A stretch of DNA of 64,000 bases from Spirosoma arboris (GCF_009754945.1 NZ_WPIN01000027.1:1-64000), one strand, 5' to 3'. Counted from the first letter of the stretch, positions 25,328-34,578 are shown. The notes: generated from the letters alone by a model not told the origin. A program made the numbers and translations.

Positions 25328-26623
25328 CTATCTGTTCATTAATTCCTCAATAGCGTCAGCTTCGACTGGGATATTAGCCATCAGGTCAATATTTCCTGAC
25401 TCAGTGATGACGACGTTGTTCTCCAATCGAATACCTAGTTTCTCTTCGCGGATATAAATACCGGGTTCAACAGTGAAGACCATACCTGGTTCCATTTTTC
25501 GGTATTTGTTGCCTACATCGTGAACGTCAAGGCCCAGAAAGTGTGACGTGCCATGCATGAAATACTTTTTGTACAAGGGTGCATCAGGGTCCTGTTTATC
25601 AACTTCAGCACGATCCAACAAGCCCAGGCTGATTAGCTCAGCCTCCATTACCTTACCCACTTCCTGGTGATAATCGTCCCAGAGATTACCAGGTCGCAGC
25701 ATCTGTTTGGCCTCGTTCATCACCCGTAAGACAGCGTCATATACAGCGCGCTGACGTTCCGTAAATCGACCATTAACCGGTACAGATCGCGTCATATCTG
25801 CATTATAATTAGCGTATTCCGCACCAATGTCGAGTAGAATTACATCGCCATCCTGACATTGCTGACTGTTGTCGATATAGTGTAACACGCAGGCGTTAGC
25901 ACCCGATGCAATGATAGGACTGTAAGCGGCTCCTCGCGAACGATTTTTGAGGTATTCATGCATCATTTCAGCCTCGATTTCATACTCCCAGACGCCCGGT
26001 TTAATAAACCCAAGCAGCCGCCGGAACATCTTATCCGTAATGTCAATGGCTGTCTGAATAAGAGGTATTTCCTGTGGCTGTTTAATAGCCCTGAGGTAGT
26101 GCATTAATGGAGCAAGCCGCTCTAAATGGTGCAAGGGGTATTTTTGCCGAAATTCGTCGATATAACGAGCATCTCGGGTCTGAACCTGTACACCGGCGCG
26201 GGTATGTTCATTGGTATTCAGGTAGACATATTCGGCCTCGAAAACCATCTGTGTAAAAATCTGCTCAAACTGATGAGTCCAGTAAATTTGCTTTTGGGGC
26301 AAACCCGTTACCTGCTCGGCTTCGACCTTGGTCAATTTATGCCCTTCCCAGATTTCAATAAGCTCACTGGTTTCTCTTAGAAACAAGACTTCGCGAAATT
26401 TTGGATCAGGATGTTCAGGAAACAGAACTAAACATGTTTCTTCCTGATCAACTCCCGTGAGGTAGAAGAGGTCGTTATTTTGCCGAAAAGTCATCGTGCC
26501 ATCGGCATTGGTAGGCATGATGTCATTTGCATTCACAACAACCAGTGATTTAGGTTTCAGCAGATTAGTGAGTCGCTGGCGGTTGTGAACGAAAAGTTGA
26601 TTATCGATAGGGAAATAACGCAT
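25328..26623 (-). CDS. Xaa-Pro aminopeptidase (M24B)
   Basis: Metallopeptidase that removes an N-terminal residue preceding proline. The 431-residue protein has the N-terminal aminopeptidase-P domain (about 1-165) and a C-terminal pita-bread domain. The five-ligand metal site can be followed in LLDIGAEYANYNADMTRSVP (two Asp), GTSHFLGLDVHDVG (His), VFTVEPGIYI (Glu) and RLENNVVI (Glu). The ATG at 26623 (MRYFPIDNQ) is preferred because family members begin at this point. The upstream 17 codons overlap a TTTCTTTG promoter-like element near 26657. It is divergent from the subtilase gene. Confidence 0.88.
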   Translation of the reverse strand: MRYFPIDNQLFVHNRQRLTNLLKPKSLVVVNANDIMPTNADGTMTFRQNNDLFYLTGVDQEETCLVLFPEHPDPKFREVLFLRETSELIEIWEGHKLTKVEAEQVTGLPQKQIYWTHQFEQIFTQMVFEAEYVYLNTNEHTRAGVQVQTRDARYIDEFRQKYPLHHLERLAPLMHYLRAIKQPQEIPLIQTAIDITDKMFRRLLGFIKPGVWEYEIEAEMMHEYLKNRSRGAAYSPIIASGANACVLHYIDNSQQCQDGDVILLDIGAEYANYNADMTRSVPVNGRFTERQRAVYDAVLRVMNEAKQMLRPGNLWDDYHQEVGKVMEAELISLGLLDRAEVDKQDPDAPLYKKYFMHGTSHFLGLDVHDVGNKYRKMEPGMVFTVEPGIYIREEKLGIRLENNVVITESGNIDLMANIPVEADAIEELMNR

Positions 26624-26773
26624 ACGGTAGACCGTTGAGGCTGAATTTCTGATTAATTTTGCAAAGAAACTCAAAACCCAGAATAGTTTCTGTGTGTTTT
26701 CATGGTTAGATTTAATAAGATTTTGTCAGGTAACTCCCGATAAAATTCAATTCGTTTTCTGCCTAAACAACTC

Positions 26774-28309
26774 ATGACACTTCGCCAAACGGTATTCTTC
26801 TGCCTGTTAACTTCGCTGCTACAGGCCCAGCCTAATGTAGCGCCTAAATATTGGGTGTTGCTTCGCGATAAAAACCCGGCATCTGCTCCGGCTTTGTCGC
26901 AACAATCACTCACCAAACGACAACAGCAGAACCTTCCTTTGGATGAGACAGACCAGCCTGTTTCGGCAACTTATCTGAACCAGTTCAGGCAGGCAGGCAT
27001 ACGGCCTATTTGTCAATCGCGCTGGCTTAATGCAGTGTCAGCCTACTTAACGACGGAACAACAGGCACGGGTTCTTGCCATGCCCTTTGTGAAGGGGATT
27101 CAAGCTATTGATCCGGCGATTGTAATTACCGCGCTGGATCTACCTGTTAATCCCCAAATGGCTCCGGTTATGGCCCAGATTCAGGCCCCCGATTTTGCCC
27201 ATGCAGGTTTAACTGGTCGTTTTGTAAACATTGGTGTAATTGATGCCGGTTTTTTCGGGGCTGATTCGGCCAATGCGCTTAAGCATGTATTTGCGCGTCA
27301 GGGTGTTAAACGGGTGCGTGATTATGTGAATGAAAAGAAGACACATGATAATCTGTTTCGTACGCTCGAAACCATGTCTGATTTTCATGGTACAGAAGTG
27401 CTGGCGGCTATTGCGGGAAGTGACCCTTTGGAAAATATTCAGTTTGGTCTGGCTACCGACGCAACATTTTACTTAGCCCGAACCGACCAGGGCAATCGTG
27501 AATACCGGGGCGAAGAAGACAATTGGGTGGCAGCTATGGAATGGATGGACAGCCTTGGTGTCCGGCTCATTAATACATCGCTGGGCTATGCGAAGGGCAT
27601 GAGTAACCCGAAAGAAAATTATGAGCCCAGCCAGATGGACGGCCATACGAGCCTCATTAGCCGAGCAGCACAGATTGCGGCTGATAAAAAAGGAATCTTA
27701 ATTATTGTGTCGGCCGGTAACGAAGGCGACGACAGGTCATGGCGCATTATTAGTACGCCAGCCGACGCTCAGGGCGTGATGGCCATTGGTGCTACAAATG
27801 CCCGACTCTGGAATCGGATCGGTTATAGCAGCATTGGTCCAGAAAATTTGCCTTACCTGAAACCCAACGTCTCTTGCTTTTCTCTTTATGGGACTTCCTT
27901 ATCAGCGCCTGTTATTACGGGTTTTGCGGCCTGTATCATGCAGGCGAATCCTAAGCTGACAAATAAGCAGGTGATGGAGATTATCGAGAAATCATCCCAT
28001 CTGTATCCGTATGGGAATAACTATGTTGGTTACGGAGTTCCGCAGGCATCGCGTGCGTTAGCACTGCTTCGAAATCAGGATTTACAACCAAACGTTCGGT
28101 CGGTAAAGGCTACGGGTAAAACCATGACGCTTCCTATAGAGACAACAGAGCAGATTGTATCCGTATTCCATAAGAAAGACGCTACGCACGTTTTGCAACA
28201 GGAAGCCACTAAAGTTACCAATGGCAAATTAACCCTTCGCCGATCGGCTGACGAAAAACAGACGACTGTCGATTTGAAAAAAGAGGTAATTGAAGTGGTG
28301 TGGGAGTAG
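26774..28309 (+). CDS. secreted S8 family serine peptidase (subtilase)
   Basis: A 511-residue exported protease. It has a signal peptide (about 1-19), a pro-region up to about 140 and a subtilisin domain with the catalytic triad Asp157 (GVIDAGFF), His205 (DFHGTEV) and Ser375 (YGTSLSAP). The oxyanion region VSAGNEGDD is also present. A C-terminal tail of about 85 residues (after ALALLRNQ) has short beta-type sequences (VRSVKATGKTMTLPIETTEQ). It is not the full T9SS sorting domain, although these tails are often linked to surface display. Substrate is unknown. It is divergent from the aminopeptidase gene. Confidence 0.9.
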   Translation: MTLRQTVFFCLLTSLLQAQPNVAPKYWVLLRDKNPASAPALSQQSLTKRQQQNLPLDETDQPVSATYLNQFRQAGIRPICQSRWLNAVSAYLTTEQQARVLAMPFVKGIQAIDPAIVITALDLPVNPQMAPVMAQIQAPDFAHAGLTGRFVNIGVIDAGFFGADSANALKHVFARQGVKRVRDYVNEKKTHDNLFRTLETMSDFHGTEVLAAIAGSDPLENIQFGLATDATFYLARTDQGNREYRGEEDNWVAAMEWMDSLGVRLINTSLGYAKGMSNPKENYEPSQMDGHTSLISRAAQIAADKKGILIIVSAGNEGDDRSWRIISTPADAQGVMAIGATNARLWNRIGYSSIGPENLPYLKPNVSCFSLYGTSLSAPVITGFAACIMQANPKLTNKQVMEIIEKSSHLYPYGNNYVGYGVPQASRALALLRNQDLQPNVRSVKATGKTMTLPIETTEQIVSVFHKKDATHVLQQEATKVTNGKLTLRRSADEKQTTVDLKKEVIEVVWE

Positions 28310-28366
28310 TGGATCTGTATGAAGAAAAATTAATTTTCGTTTCAGACTGACCTTAAATCGCGACTA

Positions 28367-28374
28367 TAGCTTTG
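28367..28374 (+). promoter_or_regulatory. TAnnTTTG promoter element for the secreted repeat protein and two-component operon
   Basis: TAGCTTTG lies 33 nt before the ATG at 28408. The -33 box is weak (TTTC at 28340-28343). Confidence 0.45.
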
Positions 28375-28407
28375 CTTCCATAATCAACAGTAAAGAACAA
28401 ATTGACT

Positions 28408-29226
28408 ATGGAAACGAACGCAAAACTAATCGCCCTTACCCTCCTTACAGCTACCTTAGCTTCGCCCTTTGCACTCGCACAACAGGCAGCGGTTCCCGGC
28501 ACGTCCCCTTCTGATATTGCAATCAATGCCCCTGGCCCTGATAGGGATTTTCAAGGGCCTCCGCAACCAGGTGGTCCCGGTCCCCGGCATGGCAAACACC
28601 GTGGTGGACCCGGTGCTTCTAGAGATCCACGAGGTCCTCAGGGCGCTTATCATCAAGGGCTTACGTCCTTGACAACTGTTTCGGGTACGGTTGGCCAATG
28701 GACAGGGAATGATGACGCTATTTTGGACGGTTTTACGCTCAATGCTGGTTCGGGCGCTGCTACCACCATAAAATTCCCACCCCAGTTAGGTCAGCAAGTT
28801 CAGAAGGCAGTAAAGACGGGTAGTAATGTGAGCATTACCGGCTATTCCGTGAGCAGTCCGAAAGGGGAAACTGTATTTAGAATGAACAGCCTGACTTCTG
28901 GCAAAACAACCGTTTTCGATACCCCTCCTACGCGCCCTACGGCAACACCCGAACCGCCAGCATTAGCTACCGTCACGGGAAAAGTTGCTGACTATCGAAT
29001 TGACCGTGGAGGTCGCGTAAATGGGTTAGTACTGGACGACAAAACAGTTGTCAGTATTCCACCACATGTAGCGTATCAACTCACCGATCTGGCAAAAAAA
29101 GGTAGTCCAATTACGGTACAAGGCTATCCCAAAAGCCTTCGGGATGGGCAGGTACAGCTAGAAAAAGTGACTATTCTGAGAGCATCCGTATTGACAATTA
29201 ATGGACAACAATATTTGGTTCGATAA
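28408..29226 (+). CDS. secreted protein with two OB-like repeats and a Pro/Gly-rich linker
   Basis: Unrecognised 272-residue protein. It has a signal peptide ending near ALAQQAA, a Pro/Gly/Arg/His-rich segment (about 42-82) and two similar beta-rich repeats. Repeat 1 (about 90-160) contains VSGTVGQWTGNDDAILDGF and FPPQLGQQVQ. Repeat 2 (about 192-262) contains VTGKVADYRIDRGGRVNGLV and IPPHVAYQLTDL. Both share the order strand, DG/NG-F/L strand, I/F-PP helix, V-x-I/V-G-Y strand, which suggests OB-type folds. It is 90 nt upstream of a response regulator and kinase on the same strand, so it may be a periplasmic partner or target of that system. That role is inference. The start is the ATG at 28408; a TTG two codons upstream is less likely. 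Confidence 0.7.
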   Translation: METNAKLIALTLLTATLASPFALAQQAAVPGTSPSDIAINAPGPDRDFQGPPQPGGPGPRHGKHRGGPGASRDPRGPQGAYHQGLTSLTTVSGTVGQWTGNDDAILDGFTLNAGSGAATTIKFPPQLGQQVQKAVKTGSNVSITGYSVSSPKGETVFRMNSLTSGKTTVFDTPPTRPTATPEPPALATVTGKVADYRIDRGGRVNGLVLDDKTVVSIPPHVAYQLTDLAKKGSPITVQGYPKSLRDGQVQLEKVTILRASVLTINGQQYLVR

Positions 29227-29232
29227 TTAATG

Positions 29233-29305
29233 GTGAAAGAATGAATGAGTGAAATAGCGAATAGGGACCAGATGGCTTCGCTCTTTCACTCATTCATTCT
29301 TTCAC
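29233..29305. repeat. 21-bp-arm inverted repeat upstream of the response regulator
   Basis: Perfect arms 29233-29253 and 29285-29305 carry GTGAAAGAATGA words. An additional 6-bp inner stem (29256-29261 with 29277-29282) follows a two-base bulge. The near arm ends 11 nt before the ATG at 29317. Confidence 0.9.
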
Positions 29306-29316
29306 TCTTTCGCTAT

Positions 29317-29988
29317 ATGAAAATCCTCGTTATCGAAGATGAACGTAAACTGGCGCGGTTTATCAAACAGGGCCTTGAACAACATGGCCACGTAGCCGAC
29401 CTGACTCACTCGGGTTCCGAGGGCCTCAACTTTCTAGCCGGAGGACTTTATGATCTAGTTTTGCTCGACCTGATGCTACCAGGGCAGACGGGTTTTGAGG
29501 TATTACAAAATCTTCGGACATTCGAGTTAACCGTTCCCGTAATTATTCTGTCGGCACTGAGCGATCCAGACAAAGTGGTGCACGGCCTGGATCTTGGTGC
29601 CGTCGACTATATACGCAAACCCTTTGATTTCAATGAATTACTAGCCCGAATTCGCGTTTTGCAACGGCGAACTACAATCAGCGACCATATTGTATTACGC
29701 GTGGCCGATCTTGAAATGCGACTTGTATCGCACGAGGTTTTAAAAAATGGCTCGGCACTTGAGTTAACCAACCGTGAGTTTGCCTTACTCGAGTTGCTGA
29801 TGCGTCGGGCTGGACAATTGGTCACTAAAAATGAAATCGCTGAAAAAGTCTGGGCTGTGGATTACGATATGGGCAGCAATGTGATTGAAGTTCATATTTA
29901 TCAGCTCCGGAAAAAACTAGATTCGATCGGCAAACCAGGCTTGATTGAAACGCTTATTGGCCGGGGCTATCGGTGCAAAACAGCATGA
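29317..29988 (+). CDS. OmpR-family response regulator
   Basis: A 223-residue transcription regulator. The receiver domain covers about residues 1-115, with the acidic pocket in MKILVIEDERK, phospho-acceptor Asp51 in LVLLDLMLPG and Lys in VDYIRKPF. The winged-helix DNA-binding domain covers about 127-221, with LTNREFALLELLMRRAGQLV and VIEVHIYQLRKKLD and the final wing TLIGRGYRCK. The start at 29317 is used because the longer open frame upstream runs through the palindrome at 29233-29305. Its stop overlaps the kinase start (ATGA), so the two are translated together. Confidence 0.93.
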   Translation: MKILVIEDERKLARFIKQGLEQHGHVADLTHSGSEGLNFLAGGLYDLVLLDLMLPGQTGFEVLQNLRTFELTVPVIILSALSDPDKVVHGLDLGAVDYIRKPFDFNELLARIRVLQRRTTISDHIVLRVADLEMRLVSHEVLKNGSALELTNREFALLELLMRRAGQLVTKNEIAEKVWAVDYDMGSNVIEVHIYQLRKKLDSIGKPGLIETLIGRGYRCKTA

Positions 29989-31301
29989 GTCTACGCAGCC
30001 GTATCGTTCTAGCCGTTACGGCTGTGTTTGCGGTAGTAAGCTTACTTTCGGGCTGGATGATGCTCAATCGTGCCGAACGAAGTTTACAAACCGCTTTTGA
30101 TCGGGCTACCCGAACCCGAGCAGAGTGGCTCCTATCGCTTGTTAGTATAGATCCCGTCGTTCTTCCTCTACCCACCGATCAGGAACGAATGAGGGTTATT
30201 TATCGTACCTACGGGCATCATCGTGAGCTTTTCCATAGCCCTGGTTTCCCAGGCAGTCCTGGCAGGAGTCGGCATAAATTCCCGAGGTATGATTCGTACC
30301 GGGCCGTAACAACGCAAACATCTACAGATCAGTTATCGGAGGGACAAATCCTGCTGACACTTGTGGTGCCCGACTACAGTTTACGGCAAGACATTAGCCA
30401 GCTCCGGTGGCTATTTGGACTGGGCTGGTTAGTAAGTCTAGCATTGGCTTTTGTCGCTGGCTACGGGGCTGCAGGTTGGCTATTGCGCCCCATACAGGCA
30501 ATCATCAGTCAAGCCAATACGATCAGTAAAGCTGGTGACAGTAGTCAACTTACACTACCCAAAACGCGCGATGAAATTTATCAGCTTACGGATACTCTGA
30601 ACCGCATGCTGGCCCGGATTCGGGAGAATGTTGACTTACAACAAAATTTCTTTGGGGCTGCCGCTCACGAGTTACGAACGCCTTTAACCGTTATGAAAAC
30701 TGGACTTGAAGTATCTCTCGACAGTGAACAGGTCGATTCCAGTATGAAATCATTCCTGGTCGGACAACTGGACGAAGTGAGTCGATTAGCTCGATTACTG
30801 GATGAATTTTTAACCCTGAGTCGGCCCGACGAAGCCGCTCAGCCACTCAACATAGCCGAAGCCAGTATCCCTATTGTCGTTAAGTATTGCACGGAGCGAT
30901 TGGCTAATGTAGCCGTTGATTATGAGGTAACGACTCACCTTGACATTCAGGAGCAGGCTGGAGAAACGATACTGACTGATGCGGTCAAACTAGAACATAT
31001 TGTACTAAACTTACTGGAAAACGCCATTAAATATGCCGTTCCGAACAGTGCTGTTCTGATTCAGGTTCGTTATACAGGTACATGGCAAATTCGGTTTCAG
31101 AATCAGACTGTCCGCGAGTGTGGCCCTACTCTTGACTTAATGCAGCCTTTTTTCCAGGCCGACCCATTTAAAGAAGGTCATGGTTTGGGACTCTGGATCA
31201 GTCATCGGTTAACAACGATGCTTAACGGGACGCTACATCTCGAATGGCAAGCGTTTACCTTTACAAGTGAATTAACATTGCCCTCACCTATTACTACTTA
31301 A
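29985..31301 (+). CDS. HAMP-domain sensor histidine kinase
   Basis: A 438-residue inner-membrane kinase. It has membrane segments at about 7-26 and 142-165, a periplasmic sensor region between them, a HAMP region (about 166-218), a HisKA domain with His228 in AAAHELRTPLTV, and a HATPase domain with N-box NLLENAIKYA and a G2-like GHGLGLWIS. The usual G1 box (DxGxG) is not clearly present; the corresponding segment is RFQNQTVRECGPTLDLMQPF. That is a divergence worth noting. The 4-bp overlap with the response regulator marks them as a pair. The signal sensed is unknown. Confidence 0.9.
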   Translation: MSLRSRIVLAVTAVFAVVSLLSGWMMLNRAERSLQTAFDRATRTRAEWLLSLVSIDPVVLPLPTDQERMRVIYRTYGHHRELFHSPGFPGSPGRSRHKFPRYDSYRAVTTQTSTDQLSEGQILLTLVVPDYSLRQDISQLRWLFGLGWLVSLALAFVAGYGAAGWLLRPIQAIISQANTISKAGDSSQLTLPKTRDEIYQLTDTLNRMLARIRENVDLQQNFFGAAAHELRTPLTVMKTGLEVSLDSEQVDSSMKSFLVGQLDEVSRLARLLDEFLTLSRPDEAAQPLNIAEASIPIVVKYCTERLANVAVDYEVTTHLDIQEQAGETILTDAVKLEHIVLNLLENAIKYAVPNSAVLIQVRYTGTWQIRFQNQTVRECGPTLDLMQPFFQADPFKEGHGLGLWISHRLTTMLNGTLHLEWQAFTFTSELTLPSPITT

Positions 31302-31319
31302 ACTTAATCAACCTATCGA

Positions 31320-31691
31320 ATGAAAGGAGTTTACTGCGTATTGCTGCTCACGTTATCGAACATATTTATGACACTGGCCTGGTATGGTCATCTTCAGGTC
31401 AAACAATTTCCTATGCTGGCTAAATTATCGCTGTTTGGCGTAATTATGTTGAGCTGGGGTATGGCCTTTTTCGAGTATATTTTTCAGGTACCTGCCAACC
31501 GGATTGGCTCCGATGAGACTGGCGGCCCCTTCTCACTTTTTCAACTTAAAACCGTTCAGGAGGCCGTTTCACTAACGGTCTTTACGCTTATAACCGTATT
31601 CGTTTTCAAGACAGATAAGCTGGCCTGGAATCACCTCGTTGGCTTTATCTTCCTGGTGATTGCGGTGTTCTTTATCTTCAAAAAATGGTAG
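31320..31691 (+). CDS. DMT-like membrane protein of the DUF486 family
   Basis: A 123-residue protein with four membrane segments (about 2-20, 31-52, 75-95 and 98-120) and the family segment SWGMAFFEYIFQVPANRIG. Its length and the conserved FEY...PANRIG match DUF486, a small drug/metabolite transporter-like family with unknown substrate. It begins 18 nt after the kinase stop on the same strand. Confidence 0.8.
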   Translation: MKGVYCVLLLTLSNIFMTLAWYGHLQVKQFPMLAKLSLFGVIMLSWGMAFFEYIFQVPANRIGSDETGGPFSLFQLKTVQEAVSLTVFTLITVFVFKTDKLAWNHLVGFIFLVIAVFFIFKKW

Positions 31692-31709
31692 CTAAATTTT
31701 CAGGCAAGT

Positions 31710-32675
31710 TTACAGATACTGGCCTTTGCTCAAGTAATTCGTTACATAATCGGCAATACCATCTTCCAGGGAGTGAAAATGCTTTTCATAGCCTATTGAA
31801 CGAAGTTTAGACATATTAGCCTGCGTGAAGTATTGGTATTTATCACGGATATCGGCGGGGGTATCGATAAAGCCAATTTGAGGCTCAAGATCAAGTGCGT
31901 AAAATGTATTTTTAGCCAGATCAAGAAATGTACGAGCCTTACCGCTGCCGAGGTTGTAAATGCCGGAGTTGCGCCGGTGATGCATGAGAAACGAGCAAAC
32001 CTCGATCACATCTTTTACATAAACGAAATCGCGCATCTGTTCGCCATCAGCAAAATCAGGATTGTGTGACCGGAACAACTTCATTTGCCCCGACTTTTTG
32101 ATCTGATGATAAGCGTGAAAAATCACGGATGCCATTCGTCCCTTATGGTATTCGTTGGGACCGTATACGTTGAAGAATTTTAATCCAGCCCAGAAGAACG
32201 GTTTACGTTCTTGCTCCAGTACCCAAATGTCAAACTCATTCTTTGAGTCACCGTAGGGATTTAACGGTTTTAATTGAGGAATTAGCGACTCATTATCATC
32301 ATAACCTAATTCGCCAAGGCCGTAGGTGGCGGCCGAAGATGCATATACAAGCGGAATCTGATAATCGATGCAACGATTCCAGATCTGCTTGGAATACTCG
32401 ACATTCAAATGCTCAAAAATCTGGCGATCAAACTCCGTCGTATCGGTGCGAGCTCCGATATGAAAAATGAACTCGACTTCCTGATAATTCTGATCGAGCC
32501 AGTCAAAAAAATCCTCTCGGTCCACCCGTTCCTGAATCCGTTTTCCGACCAAATTAGCCTCTTTTTCGGGATACGAAAAATCATCTACTGCAATTATGAA
32601 ATTGAAGTTTTCCTGATTCAACTTGCTGATTAAACAGCTTCCGATAAAACCGGCGGCTCCCGTAACGATAATCAT
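31710..32675 (-). CDS. hldD: ADP-L-glycero-D-manno-heptose 6-epimerase
   Basis: A 321-residue SDR-family epimerase that converts ADP-D-glycero-manno-heptose to the L-glycero form used in the LPS core. The nucleotide motif TGAAGFIGSCLISKL (residues 5-19) is at the N-terminus. The catalytic Tyr and Lys are in LNPYGDSKNEFD, with a serine/threonine segment YASSAATYG upstream. The start FIGSCLISKLNQENFNFIIA-type region matches HldD (RfaD) proteins. It is convergent with the DUF486 gene (18 nt) and divergent from queD. Confidence 0.9.
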   Translation of the reverse strand: MIIVTGAAGFIGSCLISKLNQENFNFIIAVDDFSYPEKEANLVGKRIQERVDREDFFDWLDQNYQEVEFIFHIGARTDTTEFDRQIFEHLNVEYSKQIWNRCIDYQIPLVYASSAATYGLGELGYDDNESLIPQLKPLNPYGDSKNEFDIWVLEQERKPFFWAGLKFFNVYGPNEYHKGRMASVIFHAYHQIKKSGQMKLFRSHNPDFADGEQMRDFVYVKDVIEVCSFLMHHRRNSGIYNLGSGKARTFLDLAKNTFYALDLEPQIGFIDTPADIRDKYQYFTQANMSKLRSIGYEKHFHSLEDGIADYVTNYLSKGQYL

Positions 32676-32883
32676 AAAGTGGTGGTGGTAAACGTGTTCG
32701 TAGTGATAATTAGGTAGGTATCAGCGTGATTGAAGCAAAAACGCCCGTAAAGATACATGTTTTATATCGGACAATTGAATAGTAGATTTAGTGATTAATT
32801 TGTACTTTTCCAATACAAGAAGTTACCGTTATACATCTCGAACCCGTTCGTAGAGGGTATTTTTATACCGGCAGAAGAGTTCG

Positions 32884-32891
32884 TACCTTTG
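32884..32891 (+). promoter_or_regulatory. TAnnTTTG promoter element for queD
   Basis: TACCTTTG lies 53 nt before the queD ATG. A TTTT near 32861 is a weak -33 candidate. Confidence 0.5.
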
Positions 32892-32944
32892 CACCTCATT
32901 TTCAAATCGGCGTTTCTGGCAACCGCCCCATCTAAACCAGAAAA

Positions 32945-33361
32945 ATGGTCTATATTAACAGAATTGAGCACTTTAACGCGGCCCACCGGCTATACAATCC
33001 AGCCTGGTCGGAAGAGCGAAATAAAGAGGTTTTTGGTCCCTGTGCCAATGTAAACTGGCATGGTCATAACTTCGAACTAATTGTAACGGTCAAAGGCGAA
33101 CCCGACCCCGATACAGGTTTTGTGATTGACCTGAAAGTATTGGGCGACATTATTAAACGGGAAGTCATCGAGAAAGTTGACCACAAGAACCTGAATCTTG
33201 ACGTCGACTTTATGCAGGGCAAGATGGCCAGTTGTGAACTCTTCATTATGGAAATCTGGAAGATTCTCGAACGCGCCCTGGAGCCTGTTACTGATGCTCA
33301 CCTTCACCAGCTCCGGCTCTACGAAACCCCAAAGAACTTTGTCGATTATTTTGGCGAATGA
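32945..33361 (+). CDS. queD: 6-carboxytetrahydropterin synthase (QueD)
   Basis: A 138-residue enzyme of the 6-pyruvoyl-tetrahydropterin synthase fold that makes 6-carboxy-tetrahydropterin from dihydroneopterin triphosphate in the queuosine precursor pathway. The zinc ligands are in FNAAHRL and WHGHNFEL, the catalytic Cys is in FGPCANVNWHGH, and the substrate-binding Glu is in QLRLYETPKN. A true pyruvoyl-tetrahydropterin synthase role cannot be excluded from sequence, but QueD is the usual bacterial form. It lies upstream of lpxB on the same strand, with a long inverted repeat between. Confidence 0.85.
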   Translation: MVYINRIEHFNAAHRLYNPAWSEERNKEVFGPCANVNWHGHNFELIVTVKGEPDPDTGFVIDLKVLGDIIKREVIEKVDHKNLNLDVDFMQGKMASCELFIMEIWKILERALEPVTDAHLHQLRLYETPKNFVDYFGE

Positions 33362-33367
33362 TTTTTT

Positions 33368-33425
33368 ATGTATGATATAGGGTGTATGATGTATGAACAG
33401 CAATCATATACCCTATATCATACAT
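33368..33425. repeat. 23-bp-arm inverted repeat between queD and lpxB
   Basis: Arms 33368-33390 and 33403-33425 match with one mismatch around a 12-nt loop. The sequence is AT-rich (ATGTATGATATAGGG). The near arm ends 13 nt before the lpxB ATG. Confidence 0.88.
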
Positions 33426-33438
33426 CATACATCTCTAC

Positions 33439-34560
33439 ATGACCTACTACCTCATTGCCGGTGAACGCTCTGGTGACCTTCATGGCGCCAATCTTATACG
33501 AGCTATTCATCATCATGACCCTAAGGCAAATTTTCGGGCGTATGGTGGCGAGCAAATGGAAGCAGCCGGGGCTGTACTGGTACGCCATTACCGCGAGATG
33601 GCATTTATGGGGTTTCTGGAGGTAGTCAAAAATTTCGGCACTATCCGCCGGATTATGCACGAGTGTCAGGCCGATTTATTGGCTCACCGACCCGATGTGC
33701 TTATTCTGATCGACTATGCTGGTTTTAATCTTCGAATGGCACGATTCGCCAAACAGCACGGCATTCGTGTATTTTACTATATCTCGCCCAAGGTCTGGGC
33801 CTGGAATCAACGTCGTGCGCTGAAGATCAAAAGGAATGTTGATCGGTTGTTCACAATTCTGCCTTTCGAGACCGAGTTCTTCGCTAAATACGATTACAAG
33901 GTCGACTATGTTGGCAACCCACTCCTCGATGCATTGGCTGACTTCCACCCCGATCCGACTTTTCGCACTAAGAATGAGTTAGGCGAAGGGCCAATTATTG
34001 CGCTTTTACCAGGTAGTCGCCATCAGGAAATTACGTCGATCCTGCCCACTATGCTGGCTGTTACTCGTCAGTTCCCAGAATATCAATTTGTTGTTGGCAC
34101 CGTAAGTAATCTTCCAAAGGCACTGTACGACAACTTACTAGCCGACTATCCCAGTGTGAAGTGTGTTGATGATGCGGCTTATGATTTACTGCATGTGTCT
34201 ACAAACGCGCTTGTTACCTCAGGAACGGCCACACTTGAAACGGCCCTTCTGAACATTCCGCAAGTGGTTTGCTATAAAACGACCAGTATTAGTTATGCCA
34301 TAGCCAAACGGCTCATCGCAGTACCCTTTATTTCACTAGTGAACCTCATCGCCAACTGCGAAGTCGTAAAAGAGTTAATCCAGAACGATCTCACGCCTGA
34401 TCGCACGGCAACAGAACTACGGGCCATTTTGCCAGGTAGTCCGGGACGGAATGTGCAGTTAGCAGGCTATGCCGATGTCCAGAAAAAAATGGGTAAACCA
34501 GGCGCTTCGGAACGGGCTGGTCGGTTAATGGTGGAAGAATTGCAGAAAATTGATTTCTAG
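33439..34560 (+). CDS. lpxB: lipid-A-disaccharide synthase
   Basis: A 373-residue peripheral membrane glycosyltransferase that joins UDP-2,3-diacylglucosamine and lipid X into the lipid A disaccharide. The N-terminal signature is IAGERSGDLHGANLI. Further motifs are MAFMGFLEV, YYISPKVWAWNQRR, VDYVGNPLLDAL, LLPGSRHQEI and TSGTATLETALLN. Its length is normal for the family. It is separated from queD by the palindrome and is followed by thrB, which appears to have its own promoter. Confidence 0.95.
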   Translation: MTYYLIAGERSGDLHGANLIRAIHHHDPKANFRAYGGEQMEAAGAVLVRHYREMAFMGFLEVVKNFGTIRRIMHECQADLLAHRPDVLILIDYAGFNLRMARFAKQHGIRVFYYISPKVWAWNQRRALKIKRNVDRLFTILPFETEFFAKYDYKVDYVGNPLLDALADFHPDPTFRTKNELGEGPIIALLPGSRHQEITSILPTMLAVTRQFPEYQFVVGTVSNLPKALYDNLLADYPSVKCVDDAAYDLLHVSTNALVTSGTATLETALLNIPQVVCYKTTSISYAIAKRLIAVPFISLVNLIANCEVVKELIQNDLTPDRTATELRAILPGSPGRNVQLAGYADVQKKMGKPGASERAGRLMVEELQKIDF

Positions 34561-34570
34561 CCCAAATCAT

Positions 34571-34578
34571 TACCTTTG
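34571..34578 (+). promoter_or_regulatory. TAnnTTTG promoter element for thrB
   Basis: TACCTTTG lies 24 nt before the GTG start of thrB at 34603. The element overlaps the longer upstream frame, which supports the later start. Confidence 0.5.

Noticed and set aside
26671..26916. A minus-strand frame overlapping the subtilase and the aminopeptidase 5' end
   Set aside because: It overlaps both genes and has no recognisable features; it occupies the divergent promoter region.
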